Shown here: positions 1 through 7,834 of the stretch, in pieces
How the letters are laid out: the number at the start of each line of letters is the position of its first letter
Numbering within the stretch: position 1 is the first letter of the stretch
Source of the DNA: Bryobacterales bacterium
GTDB taxonomy: Bacteria; Acidobacteriota; Terriglobia; Bryobacterales; Bryobacteraceae
Reading direction: 5' to 3'
Assembly: GCA_025463005.1 (NCBI GenBank)
Contig: JAOAPR010000225.1
Span: forward strand, 1 to 52,628
DNA: 52,628 bases
Notes under the pieces: generated by a model
What the model was told of the DNA's origin: nothing
The model's database searches: none
Seen by the model: only the letters and a program-made list of their open reading frames with translations
Position numbers and translations under genes: made by a program

Positions 1-3
1 CTG

Positions 4-1908
4 ATGGCGCATGTGGAGTCGTCTCCCGCTGGGCAGCCGATGTGTGTCTGGACGGAAGATTCCCGGAAATTCGCCATCCACCTCCATCCGGAAGTCATTG
101 GCCGTCTCGCAACAGAGTCCTGGGTGGCGTTCAAGCGGGTGCCGCGCCGTGGACTTGAGATTGGCGGGATTCTACTCGGCCACATTGACTCCCAGGACGA
201 TACGACCAACTTTCGGATTGCGGGATTTGAGCCGGTCGAGTCAGAGCACCGCTCAGGGCCTTCTTATGTACTGTCGGAATCCGATTTCGGGCACCTCCAA
301 AAAGCGCTCACGAAGAACGGAACTTCGACCATAGGGGTTTATCGGAGCCAAACGCGGTCCGAGCGGCTGGATTTACAGGATGCCGACGGCGAGCTCTTTC
401 AGCGATGCTTCCCTACGGGCGACGCCCTGTTTCTCATGCTGGCCCCAGTACCGGGTATAGCGGCTTTCTTCGTTCGAACAGACGGAAGGCTGAAGTGCGT
501 TCACGAGTTTGCCTTGACGTCGTCGCTTTCGACCATCATCACGGTCCGGCAAGGCCGTACGGCGCCTGAGATCAGGCTTCCCAACCCGACGCTGCCCGCA
601 GAGATTCAGGCAGCGCCTTCAAGTATCGTCAGGCAACCTTCGGGTGTGGTCCAGCCATTGGACCCTCCAAAGCGGGAAGAACCGGTAAGCGCTCCCAGCG
701 GAACTTTGGATCATCCTCAGCCTCCGGCGCCGGCCTTGAAGAGACCGGCACGGAAATTGAAGTTTATTTGGAATATTAAAAAAGGAGAATGGCTCCTCGC
801 GGCAGCGATTGCCTGCCTGATTTTTGCGGCAACCGCAAGCGTGCTCTCTTATTCCCTTCCTCATCCACCGGCGCCCGATCGGCCGGGCCGCCAGTATCTC
901 CCTCTTACCGTCGAGCGCGTGGGCCCTTCTCTCCGGCTGCTTTGGGACCGGAACGCGTCTGCGCTGCGCGGTGCGACTCGCGCGGTTCTTCATATCCAGG
1001 ATGGGGACCAGCAGAGCGATAAGGATCTCGGGCCAGCCCAATTCAGCGCGGGAAGCATCCTATATGAACCGAAGAACGCTGACGTGACGTTCAGGCTGGA
1101 TGTTTACGCCGCCGAGCCGAACGCCACCGGGTCCGTTCAAGTCATGAATCTGCCCCCGCAGACCACGATTACTCCGTCTGTGCCAGCCCAGCCAAATCTC
1201 AAACCGGCGCCCACGCAACCGTCGAATAACCCAATCCTGGTCCAAACGTCCCTGGCTCGTAACGAGGCAGCGTCGGCATTTCCCATTAAGCCTGCGGCAG
1301 CGGATCCCATTAAAGGGGACACCGAGAGCGAAGAACTCCGGTCCTCTACCTACAAATCCTCCTCCGGACCGGAACCGGACTCAGTGGGAACGCACCCCCC
1401 TCCGGCTCCTGCAGCTCTCGAAAAAACGGAGCAACGGTCACCAGTTGCAGAAAATCGCCCTCCCGAGCGCCCTAGCTCTCTTCGAACGGCGTCGGTAGTG
1501 GAACAACCTGCCCTTCCCAACGTCGGTCGAGAACCTTCTATATCGATATCAGCAGAGCCGGTTTCGGGTTCCCGATTGGGACAACTGGCGGGGAAAATCC
1601 CGCTGGTGCGCCGGTTGAAAAAGCCGGTCAAGATCGCGACGCCGGTCGCGCTGTACCAGGCACAGCCGGCGTTAAAAAGCTCCGATATGGAGAGCCTGGT
1701 TCGGCCAGTCTCGGTTGGCGTGAAGGTTGTTGTTGGGGAATCCGGGAAAGTGACCGATGCAGAAGTTGTCGAATATGGAGATCCTCCTGCGTGGAATCTC
1801 GCAAATGCGGCACTGGCCGCTGCCCGCCGCTGGACCTTTGAACCGCCACCGGTGGACGACAGTGCAATCACCAGCGAGCTGATTCTGCACTTCCGCTTCA
1901 GCCCGTAA
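4..1908 (+). CDS. Degenerate JAB/MPN-like domain fused through a membrane anchor to a TonB C-terminal domain
   Basis: The 634-residue protein has three parts. Residues about 25-160 resemble a JAB/MPN fold, with E52 followed by GGILLG, as at the start of JAMM metalloprotease domains. The place where a JAMM enzyme has Y-H-S-H-P reads Y-R-S-Q-T (113-117), so both zinc-binding histidines are missing and peptidase activity is unlikely. A membrane segment lies at about 263-284, flanked by Pro-rich low-complexity linkers (about 200-255 and 380-540). Residues about 565-634 are a TonB C-terminal domain, ending in an FEPP motif and a beta strand. The inferred topology is a cytoplasmic N-terminal domain with the TonB end in the periplasm. 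The start is the first in-frame ATG, three bases from the window edge, so an upstream start cannot be excluded. The partner receptor is unknown; several occur in this window. Confidence 0.8.
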   Translation: MAHVESSPAGQPMCVWTEDSRKFAIHLHPEVIGRLATESWVAFKRVPRRGLEIGGILLGHIDSQDDTTNFRIAGFEPVESEHRSGPSYVLSESDFGHLQKALTKNGTSTIGVYRSQTRSERLDLQDADGELFQRCFPTGDALFLMLAPVPGIAAFFVRTDGRLKCVHEFALTSSLSTIITVRQGRTAPEIRLPNPTLPAEIQAAPSSIVRQPSGVVQPLDPPKREEPVSAPSGTLDHPQPPAPALKRPARKLKFIWNIKKGEWLLAAAIACLIFAATASVLSYSLPHPPAPDRPGRQYLPLTVERVGPSLRLLWDRNASALRGATRAVLHIQDGDQQSDKDLGPAQFSAGSILYEPKNADVTFRLDVYAAEPNATGSVQVMNLPPQTTITPSVPAQPNLKPAPTQPSNNPILVQTSLARNEAASAFPIKPAAADPIKGDTESEELRSSTYKSSSGPEPDSVGTHPPPAPAALEKTEQRSPVAENRPPERPSSLRTASVVEQPALPNVGREPSISISAEPVSGSRLGQLAGKIPLVRRLKKPVKIATPVALYQAQPALKSSDMESLVRPVSVGVKVVVGESGKVTDAEVVEYGDPPAWNLANAALAAARRWTFEPPPVDDSAITSELILHFRFSP

Positions 1909-1920
1909 CGGGCTGGGGAT

Positions 1921-2064
1921 TCAGCGGCGCTTTGCCTTCTCGATCTCCTCCGCCGCGTGCGGTTCGACGTTCAGGTCGTCGCTGCTTACGCGCCGGGATT
2001 GGTAGATAACATAGACGATGAGAATCACGCCGGCGATGATGAGCCAAACCGTCATCGGTCTCAC
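1921..2064 (-). CDS. Small single-span membrane protein downstream of metallothionein
   Basis: A 47-codon frame starts with GTG at 2064 (an ATG lies three codons later at 2055). It encodes a hydrophobic segment from VWLIIAGVILIVYVIY followed by a charged tail rich in Glu, Asp, Lys and Arg that ends EKAKRR. A GAGGGG ribosome-binding site lies five bases before the GTG, which favours that start over the ATG. It follows the metallothionein gene by 15 bases on the same strand, so the two are probably co-transcribed. The family is not recognised. A membrane anchor or partner for metal handling is only an inference from position. Confidence 0.6.
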   Translation of the reverse strand: MRPMTVWLIIAGVILIVYVIYQSRRVSSDDLNVEPHAAEEIEKAKRR

Positions 2065-2079
2065 GTAGACCCCTCACAT

Positions 2080-2232
2080 TCATGCTCGATTGTCGCTGCA
2101 CTCCGTGTGGCCGCAATTACACAGGATGTCCGGGGTTTCCGCTTCTCCCTCGCAGTATGTGCTGCAATACTTGCTTCCATCCTTCGCCTTACACTGACAA
2201 CTCGGGTGCGCGCACTTTGTTGTTTCGGCCAT
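2080..2232 (-). CDS. Bacterial metallothionein-like Cys-rich protein
   Basis: This 50-residue protein has eight cysteines (7, 12, 14, 23, 27, 38, 40, 45) and two histidines (9, 42). They are arranged as CxHxxCxC, YCSxYC and LCNCGHxEC. This matches the prokaryotic metallothionein pattern (SmtA/BmtA/PmtA type), in which Cys/His clusters bind Zn, Cd or Cu in the cytoplasm and an LxCxCGHxxC segment lies near the end. A strong GGAGGAG lies three bases before the ATG at 2232. It is the first gene of a two-gene minus-strand unit with the membrane microprotein at 1921-2064. No metal-sensor gene is adjacent. Identification is by motif and length, and the bound metal cannot be read from the sequence. 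Confidence 0.85.
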   Translation of the reverse strand: MAETTKCAHPSCQCKAKDGSKYCSTYCEGEAETPDILCNCGHTECSDNRA

Positions 2233-2416
2233 TTGCTCCTCCGCTTGGGGGATCGCTGCAGATCAGACACGTTTCGGGAAACCTGCGCTGGCTCAGGCCA
2301 ACCAAGGAAGTGGTGGTTTTCAGCCAGGCATGAAAGAGTAAGTTATTGTCTGTCAGCGGCTTGAGTCTTTGGTAGCCCGCATGCATCTAAACAGGTGTAA
2401 AAGTTGGGAGGTTCTT

Positions 2417-2956
2417 ATGAAGTCCGCCTTGTTTCTTTCCACAGTGCTAGCCGGAGCGCTTATGCTGTTCACTCCGGACGTTACCTTTGCGCAGCGCGGG
2501 GGTGGCGGGGGAAATCGCGGTGGCGGCGGTAATCGCGGTTCTTCAGGCGGCCAAGGGTTTTCGCAGCAGCGCGGCGGCGGAGGACAATCGTTCTCCGGCC
2601 AACGCCGATCGGGCGGGGGGCAGTCTTTCTCGGGTCAGCGCGGTTTTTCGGGGGGACAATCGTTCTCAAACCAGCGCGGCTTTTCCGGCGGCCAACGCGG
2701 TTTCAGTGATCGCGGCGAGCGCCGGGGCGGAGGCGATCGCGGTCGCTACTATGGTGGCGGCTACAGATACTATGGCGCCCCGTATCGTTCCTATGGCTTC
2801 GGTTTCGGTTATTATCCGGGTTATTACGGCAGCTACTACTACCCGGGTTATTCGTATTATGGCGGGTACTGCAACCCGAACGGCTACTATGACCAGTGGG
2901 GCAATTGGTACCCGGATCCCCGCTGCTCCTACGACCCGTATTATTACGGGTATTAG
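2417..2956 (+). CDS. Secreted Gly-rich / Tyr-rich low-complexity protein
   Basis: This 179-residue protein has a clear signal peptide (cleavage expected after TFA, before QRG). The start ATG at 2417 is preceded by GGGAGG six bases upstream. The first half of the mature chain is Gly/Arg/Ser-rich with imperfect GGQSFSxQR repeats. The second half is extremely Tyr/Gly-rich, with repeated YYG, YYP and GYY motifs, and includes NPNGYYDQWGNWYPDP near the C-terminus with only two cysteines. No enzyme domain is visible. Such composition is seen in surface, adhesive or matrix proteins and in YXWGxW-type exported proteins, but function here is not assigned. It ends four bases inside the convergent HNH gene. 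Confidence 0.75.
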   Translation: MKSALFLSTVLAGALMLFTPDVTFAQRGGGGGNRGGGGNRGSSGGQGFSQQRGGGGQSFSGQRRSGGGQSFSGQRGFSGGQSFSNQRGFSGGQRGFSDRGERRGGGDRGRYYGGGYRYYGAPYRSYGFGFGYYPGYYGSYYYPGYSYYGGYCNPNGYYDQWGNWYPDPRCSYDPYYYGY

Positions 2957-3429
2957 AGATTCGGACTAGTCCTGGCAGCCAGTCTGGCGCGCAGCTCGGA
3001 AGTTTGCCGCCGGTGACAGATCACGCATAGCGATCGGATGTTCTCGAGGTCGCATTCGCCTCCGCCTTCTGCCACGGGAACGATATGATCCGCGTCCCAG
3101 AGGGTTCTCCGATTCAGCCGCTTGAGGCCCCAGCGCTCGAGCAGCTTTAGGCGGTGAACCCCCCGAGCGCGCTTCAGATCCAGATAAGCGGCGCGGCAGT
3201 CCACCCGGCAAATCGCACAGATCCCGTGATCCCGAGCAAACACCTGGTCGCGTAGATAGCCCGGATCCGTGCGGAGCCGCCACTCATGGACGCACCAATC
3301 CGAGCAGAACGTGAATCGGCCGCTGGGGACTTCCAGGTTGCACCAGCGGCAGAGAACACGGCCGCTCGGCCCTCTTGGGAGCATGGCTCTATCGGCAACC
3401 CCGCCGAGCATGGTACGAGAAGTACTCAC
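2953..3429 (-). CDS. HNH endonuclease family protein
   Basis: This 158-residue protein has an HNH motif: D114-H115 in DADHIVP, then N130 and a C-x2-C-H ending (C135, C138, H139) in LENIRSLCVICH. Zinc-binding cysteine pairs lie upstream: CRWC at 27-30, C42 and C46, and C71/C74/C78 in CAICRVDC. The arrangement matches stand-alone HNH nucleases that nick or cut DNA. The start is taken as GTG at 3429; an ATG six codons in is possible and neither has a strong ribosome-binding site. It is not next to a methylase, intein or mobile element, so a defence or homing role is not supported. It overlaps the convergent Gly-rich gene by three bases. Confidence 0.85.
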   Translation of the reverse strand: MSTSRTMLGGVADRAMLPRGPSGRVLCRWCNLEVPSGRFTFCSDWCVHEWRLRTDPGYLRDQVFARDHGICAICRVDCRAAYLDLKRARGVHRLKLLERWGLKRLNRRTLWDADHIVPVAEGGGECDLENIRSLCVICHRRQTSELRARLAARTSPNL

Positions 3430-3608
3430 GACATTTCCAGGATAAATTGTTTTGTCGCGGACGGCGTGGGACGCATTCCTGCGCGGTCGTTCTTACCAGT
3501 CACGAAAACGTTGCGTCCTGCGTGCGGACAAAGGGCCTAATTTCATCGCTCCGCATGCGGGGTCACGTGGCAAGGTGCGTGCACAACGCTATATGAAAGG
3601 AACACACC

Positions 3609-4205
3609 ATGCTAAACAGAGCGAGGACTCAGGGCGATTGGAAGGCGAAGAGGATTGCACCCTTCGCAGTATTGATCGTCTCCCTTATGCCGCTTGTCTC
3701 TGCGCAAGAGAGAGACCGAGACCGGTATCGTGACAACGACAGAGATCGGGTCACGCGACTCGAACCCGGCACCGTGATCGCAGTGCGAACCAACGATACT
3801 ATCGACGTTGAAAGACGGGATAACCGTGTTTATACCGGAATCGTAGATCAGGATGTCCGCGGCACGAATGGTGCGCTGGCAATCCCAAGAGGTTCACCGG
3901 TGGAGCTTATTGTTCGAGTAGCTCGTGACAATGATTTGATTCTTGATATCGAATCAGTCACCGTCAACGGCCAACGCTACGCGATCAGGACGGACCCGAA
4001 TCGTATCGAATCGCAGCGGGACAATAGCATCGTGGGTGCGATTGTCGGCGCCATCAATGGAGGACAGGCTCAAGGTCGAGCTGTGAGAGTGCCTCGGGAC
4101 TCAGTCGTGACCTTCCGCTTAGGTCGTCCCATGGAGATGGGAGTTGCTGATCGCGGTACAACGCGAAACGGCTACCACTACCACGACTACTACGGCGACC
4201 GCTAA
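3609..4205 (+). CDS. Exported protein of unknown function
   Basis: This 198-residue protein has an N-terminal hydrophobic segment (about 17-31, ending LVSAQ) that looks like a signal peptide. A short Arg/Asp-rich stretch with RDRDR repeats follows, then a beta-rich domain from about residue 52 (GTVIAVRTNDTIDV) to about 175. A Gly/Ala segment, IVGAIVGAINGG, sits in the middle, and the tail is His/Tyr-rich (YHYHDYYGD). An AGGA ribosome-binding site lies nine bases before the ATG. No named family is recognised. The composition suggests a cell-envelope protein, and the Arg/Asp-rich segment is unusual. A strong hairpin terminator follows at 4227-4277. Confidence 0.7.
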   Translation: MLNRARTQGDWKAKRIAPFAVLIVSLMPLVSAQERDRDRYRDNDRDRVTRLEPGTVIAVRTNDTIDVERRDNRVYTGIVDQDVRGTNGALAIPRGSPVELIVRVARDNDLILDIESVTVNGQRYAIRTDPNRIESQRDNSIVGAIVGAINGGQAQGRAVRVPRDSVVTFRLGRPMEMGVADRGTTRNGYHYHDYYGDR

Positions 4206-4226
4206 ACTGCGGGAGCCAGCTTAATA

Positions 4227-4277
4227 GGGTTCGAGTCCTGGCCAGTTCGTCGGTCAGGGCTCGAACCCTTTTCTTTT
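4227..4277 (+). terminator. Rho-independent terminator
   Basis: A nine-base perfect stem (GGGTTCGAG at 4227-4235 with CTCGAACCC at 4260-4268) continues inward imperfectly and is followed by TTTTCTTTT. It lies 22 bases after the exported-protein gene and directly before the end of the convergent propeller gene. It probably stops plus-strand transcription, and the same stem may act on the other strand. Confidence 0.85.
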
Positions 4278-5298
4278 AGCGGCCGACGACCACGATCTCG
4301 AAGCTATCCGGTATCGGCGTGCGATTCTTACCCTGTTTGCCGTCCTTGTCCACAGCCGGGGGACCGGTCTCGGTGGCGGGGAGATACAGCTTGTGCGCCT
4401 TTTGATCCGCGGCGATCGTTCTGGCGCCAAACTGGGTTTGAATGGTTGCTACGGGCTCAAACTTTCCCGGCGCAGTCTCACCAACCATCGTAATGGTGCC
4501 GTCACGACCATTCGCGCTGAATGCGTAAGCGTCGTCGAAAGCAACACCGTCGGGCCCCGCGCCGATAGCCGGCGTAGCGACCACCTTGCCCGTGGCAGGA
4601 TCGCTCACAATCATCATCCTGTTGCCGCAGACCGAATAGAGGTGTGTTTTCTTGACGTCGAAGGTAAGACCGCTGGGTCCGTCACACGGAGCGATGGAGT
4701 AGCGTTTGGAGACCAGCGCATTCTTCGCGTCGATTTCAATGATCTCGTTTTTATCCTCGATATTCGCATAGATGTGGCCCTTTCCGTCAACTTGGGCAAA
4801 CTCGGGCTTTCCACCTACGGGAATGGACGATGTAATGACGTTGCCGGTTTTCGCGTCGATGGCGGTTGAGTCACTGCTGCGTCCGTTGAAGGTGAAGACG
4901 CGGTGTGACGACGGTTCATAGATGATGGCATCCGGATTTTGACCGGTCTTGATTTTGCCGTTCACACCAACACTCTCGATAACCTTCAAAGTTTTCAGAT
5001 CGAACACCGTGACGTCATTGTCGGCCCCATCACTGGTAAAGCCGCGGCCGAGATCGTCCGCGATCGCAATGCCATGCACGCCATTCGTGCCGGGAATGGT
5101 GCCAACCAGCTTATCGGTGGCCGTGTCAATTACCTCAGTCTGCGTCCCGTGCGAGACGTAGAGACGGTGATTCGCGCTATCGAGGAAAGCGTAGTCCCAG
5201 CGCGCTCCTCCACCGATCTTAATCTTGTTCACGACTTTGTAGGTGGGTGCGGCGGCAAACGCTGCGGCTGCGAAGATCAGAATAAGGAACGATCTCAT
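4276..5298 (-). CDS. Exported YncE/YVTN-type beta-propeller protein
   Basis: This 340-residue protein has a signal peptide (hydrophobic core FLILIFAAAAFAAA) followed by repeated blades of about 40-45 residues. Typical blade pieces are HRLYVSHG, VEVIDTATDKLVGTIPG-like strands and GIAIADDLGRGFTSDG. It resembles the YncE/cytochrome-D1-like family of periplasmic seven-bladed propellers, which bind ligands or proteins and have no known catalytic residues. The start is taken as ATG at 5298, eleven bases after AGGAG. A GTG four codons upstream would overlap that site. It is divergent from the DUF1259 gene with a 156-base gap, so both could share control. The ligand is unknown. Confidence 0.85.
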   Translation of the reverse strand: MRSFLILIFAAAAFAAAPTYKVVNKIKIGGGARWDYAFLDSANHRLYVSHGTQTEVIDTATDKLVGTIPGTNGVHGIAIADDLGRGFTSDGADNDVTVFDLKTLKVIESVGVNGKIKTGQNPDAIIYEPSSHRVFTFNGRSSDSTAIDAKTGNVITSSIPVGGKPEFAQVDGKGHIYANIEDKNEIIEIDAKNALVSKRYSIAPCDGPSGLTFDVKKTHLYSVCGNRMMIVSDPATGKVVATPAIGAGPDGVAFDDAYAFSANGRDGTITMVGETAPGKFEPVATIQTQFGARTIAADQKAHKLYLPATETGPPAVDKDGKQGKNRTPIPDSFEIVVVGR

Positions 5299-5454
5299 GG
5301 GGTATTGCACTCCTTTTCGTAACGTCTGGACGTCCGTCTGTAAGGGTACGTCAGAATTCTGAAGATTGCATGAAAAGTAGTGCGCTAAATCCCTCTGGCT
5401 AAGGGAAACGGAAATACCCGCCGACGGATCTCCTTGTAAGGGGTAGAGTAAGTT

Positions 5455-6360
5455 ATGAGAACTGCACGCCTTATTCCGTTTATGTTGTTACTTGCTGGAT
5501 TTGCTATGGGCCAAGCGATTCCCGCCGATTATGACGGCTTCATGAAGTCGCTGGGCAAGCAAGGAGACTTCAAGGACAACGTCTTGAAGGTCAACATTCC
5601 CCGGAACGATCTGAAAGTTACTATCGACGGCATTGCCACTCCGACGCCTTTTGGGTTCGGCGGCTGGCTGGCGCTGACCAAGGGTGATGGTGGGATGGAC
5701 GTGATGATGGGCGACCTGGTTCTCCTGGAAGACGAAGTTAACCCTGTGATGTCCGCTTTGCTCAACAACGGCCTGGAGGTCACCGCGGTTCACAATCACT
5801 TCTTCTTTGAGAGTCCCCGGATCTTCTACATGCACGTTCATGGGCGTGGCAAGGCGGCGGATCTCGCAAAGATGGTCAAGCCGGCCGTGGATTTGATTGG
5901 GAGTGGATCGCCTAAACATCAAAGCTCAGTGGCTGGCGGAAACTCCAATATTTCAGGCGGAGAGATCGACACTGCCAAGATCGCCAAAATCGTCGGGCAC
6001 GAGGGTGAACAGAATGGCATGGTCTTCAAGATCACCGTGGGGCGCGACGATCTCAAGCTCAAAGATATGGGCGCTCCCGTGAATGCCCGAATGGGGCTGA
6101 ACACGTGGGCGGCTTTCTACGGCAGTGACGCGAACGCGGAAATAGCCGGTGACGTGGCCATGCTCTCAGGCGAGATTACTCCCGTACTCAAGGCTCTGCG
6201 TTCGAACGGGCTGAACGTTGTGGCTATCCACAACCATATGACGACGAATGAGCCGGCGATCTACTTCCTGCATTACTGGGGAACTGGTCCCACTGAGAAG
6301 CTGGCCAATGGGTTCAAGGCGGCGCTGAACGAATTGGGCAAGCCCGTCCACGTGCATTAG
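5455..6360 (+). CDS. Exported tandem DUF1259 protein (LpqO-like)
   Basis: This 301-residue protein has a signal peptide (MLLLAGFAMGQA) and two copies of the DUF1259 domain. Each copy carries a matching histidine-rich segment: AVHNHFFFESPRIFYMHVHG at about 111-130 and AIHNHMTTNEPAIYFLHYWG at about 256-275. The repeated HNH and E-P-x-I pattern is the hallmark of the family, and the conserved histidines could bind metal, though the biochemical function is unknown. It is divergent from the propeller gene and its last bases overlap the end of the sensor kinase gene. Other Acidobacteriota have similar proteins (general knowledge, not checked here). Confidence 0.85.
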   Translation: MRTARLIPFMLLLAGFAMGQAIPADYDGFMKSLGKQGDFKDNVLKVNIPRNDLKVTIDGIATPTPFGFGGWLALTKGDGGMDVMMGDLVLLEDEVNPVMSALLNNGLEVTAVHNHFFFESPRIFYMHVHGRGKAADLAKMVKPAVDLIGSGSPKHQSSVAGGNSNISGGEIDTAKIAKIVGHEGEQNGMVFKITVGRDDLKLKDMGAPVNARMGLNTWAAFYGSDANAEIAGDVAMLSGEITPVLKALRSNGLNVVAIHNHMTTNEPAIYFLHYWGTGPTEKLANGFKAALNELGKPVHVH

Positions 6361-7709
6361 GAAATCGGGGACGTTAATTCGGGCACGTGATCACGGGCCG
6401 TAAACATCACCCGAAATAGCGACCACGCGCCTTCGCTGCTTTCGACCTCAATGGAAGCCCCGTGCGCATGGGCAATGCTGCCGGCGAGCGCGAGACCGAG
6501 ACCATGACCGTCACCGCTCCGGGCGGGATCGGCGCGGTAAAAGCGCTTGAAAATGTGCGGCAGATCGGCGGCAGGAATACCGGCGCCGAAGTCTTTGACC
6601 AGAACCGCAACTCGCGAATCCGTGCGCTCGACTTTCAAGATCACTTCCCCGCCCTCGCGAGAGTACTTCAAAGCGTTATCTACCAGGGCCAAGAACAAGC
6701 GATGCAGAGCGGGCCGGTTGCCGGAAACGACGGCGGGTTCATCGCCGATGAAAGCTTTCAGGCGAATACGCCGCAATTCTGCAAGGCTACGGGCTTCCGA
6801 GCACACGTCGCTCAGCACGTCCCGCAAATCGAGCGGCGCGAGAGGCATCTCGAGGACGGCTGCATCGCTGCGAGCGAGTACCAGCAGATCTTCGATCAAC
6901 CGGGTCATCCTTTCGGCTTCCGCGGAGACTTCCTCGAGAGATTGCCGGTACGATTCCGGAGTTCGCGCGCGGCGCAGAGCCAGATCAGCCGTGGTTCTGA
7001 TCACCGCCAGTGGAGTACGCAGCTCGTGAGAGGCGTCTCCTACGAACTGTGAGAGTGTTTTCACGGCGGATTCGAGTCTTGAAAACATCGTGTTCAGGAC
7101 TTCGGTCAGACGCGCGAGCTCATCACCGGTGGCGGGAACGGGCAGGCGTTCCGAGAGATTCTCGATGCTGATGGTCAGCGCGGCGTCGGAAATGTTCTGG
7201 ACCGGTTTCAGTGCTCGCCCGCTTAGCCATGCGCCGCCGACACAGGCGATCGCGATGACCACCGGCAACAGACTCCAGAGTAAAATCCGCAAGAGGTCGA
7301 GGGTATGGATGACGCCGGCGATCGACGCGCCGACTTGCAGATCGAAAATTTCCCCGTTAGAAGTAAACCGGCGCTGGAGGCTTCGGACTTCGGACGCCTT
7401 GGCAGGCGCGCTGGAGACAAAACTGAATTTAAAGCCGCTGGCGCCCCGCAGGTCCATCGAGCTGCCGGAGGGCAAAGCCTGGCAAAACTCCTCTAATTCG
7501 TCGCGCACCTGGGGAGCGGAAGATCCCGAGGATTCGCTACGAAAATACTTTTCAAACCGATTGGCCCGTCCGGCGAGATCCTGGTCGACTTCTGCCATCA
7601 TCTGGTGGCGCAGAGACAGCCAGATCAGACCGCCGAACAGGCCCAGTCCGGCAGTCAGGACCGCCGCGTACCAGAGCGTCAATCTGAACCGAATGGAATG
7701 GCGCCGCAC
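6357..7709 (-). CDS. Sensor histidine kinase, CusS/heavy-metal-sensor type
   Basis: This 450-residue membrane kinase has two membrane spans (about 9-30 and 135-158) that bracket a periplasmic sensor region. A HAMP domain with GRALKPVQ follows. The phosphoacceptor motif is SHELRTPLAVIR, and the ATPase domain carries the N box DNALKYS, the G1 box DFGAGIP and the G2 box GHGLGLALA. The start appears to be GTG at 7709 (MRRHSIRFRLTLWY), typical of heavy-metal sensor kinases. No response-regulator gene is adjacent: upstream is the divergent efflux operon and downstream is the convergent DUF1259 gene. Its position suggests control of the divergent efflux pump, but that is inference. Confidence 0.9.
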   Translation of the reverse strand: MRRHSIRFRLTLWYAAVLTAGLGLFGGLIWLSLRHQMMAEVDQDLAGRANRFEKYFRSESSGSSAPQVRDELEEFCQALPSGSSMDLRGASGFKFSFVSSAPAKASEVRSLQRRFTSNGEIFDLQVGASIAGVIHTLDLLRILLWSLLPVVIAIACVGGAWLSGRALKPVQNISDAALTISIENLSERLPVPATGDELARLTEVLNTMFSRLESAVKTLSQFVGDASHELRTPLAVIRTTADLALRRARTPESYRQSLEEVSAEAERMTRLIEDLLVLARSDAAVLEMPLAPLDLRDVLSDVCSEARSLAELRRIRLKAFIGDEPAVVSGNRPALHRLFLALVDNALKYSREGGEVILKVERTDSRVAVLVKDFGAGIPAADLPHIFKRFYRADPARSGDGHGLGLALAGSIAHAHGASIEVESSEGAWSLFRVMFTARDHVPELTSPIS

Positions 7710-7834
7710 GTCTAGAATTTCCGCACCTGCCTGGATCGTAGCAAAGAAAAATGAAAAACCCCTGAAACGGTCTCTTTCAGCGATTCTTCAGGATGATGTG
7801 ATGGACTGATATCTTGAACACAGAAAGGTACCTT

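Noticed and set aside
619-1041. Long minus-strand open frame inside the first gene
   Set aside because: It lies in the shadow of a gene with clear domains, has no family motif and no ribosome-binding site.
2953-3429. HNH protein as part of a mobile element, intein or defence island
   Set aside because: No methylase, integrase, intein motifs or defence genes are near; its neighbours are ordinary exported proteins.
4227-4277. T-arm-like GGTTCGAGTCC motif suggesting a tRNA
   Set aside because: The surrounding bases pair with themselves as one long hairpin followed by T residues, and no acceptor, D or anticodon arms fit. It is a terminator.
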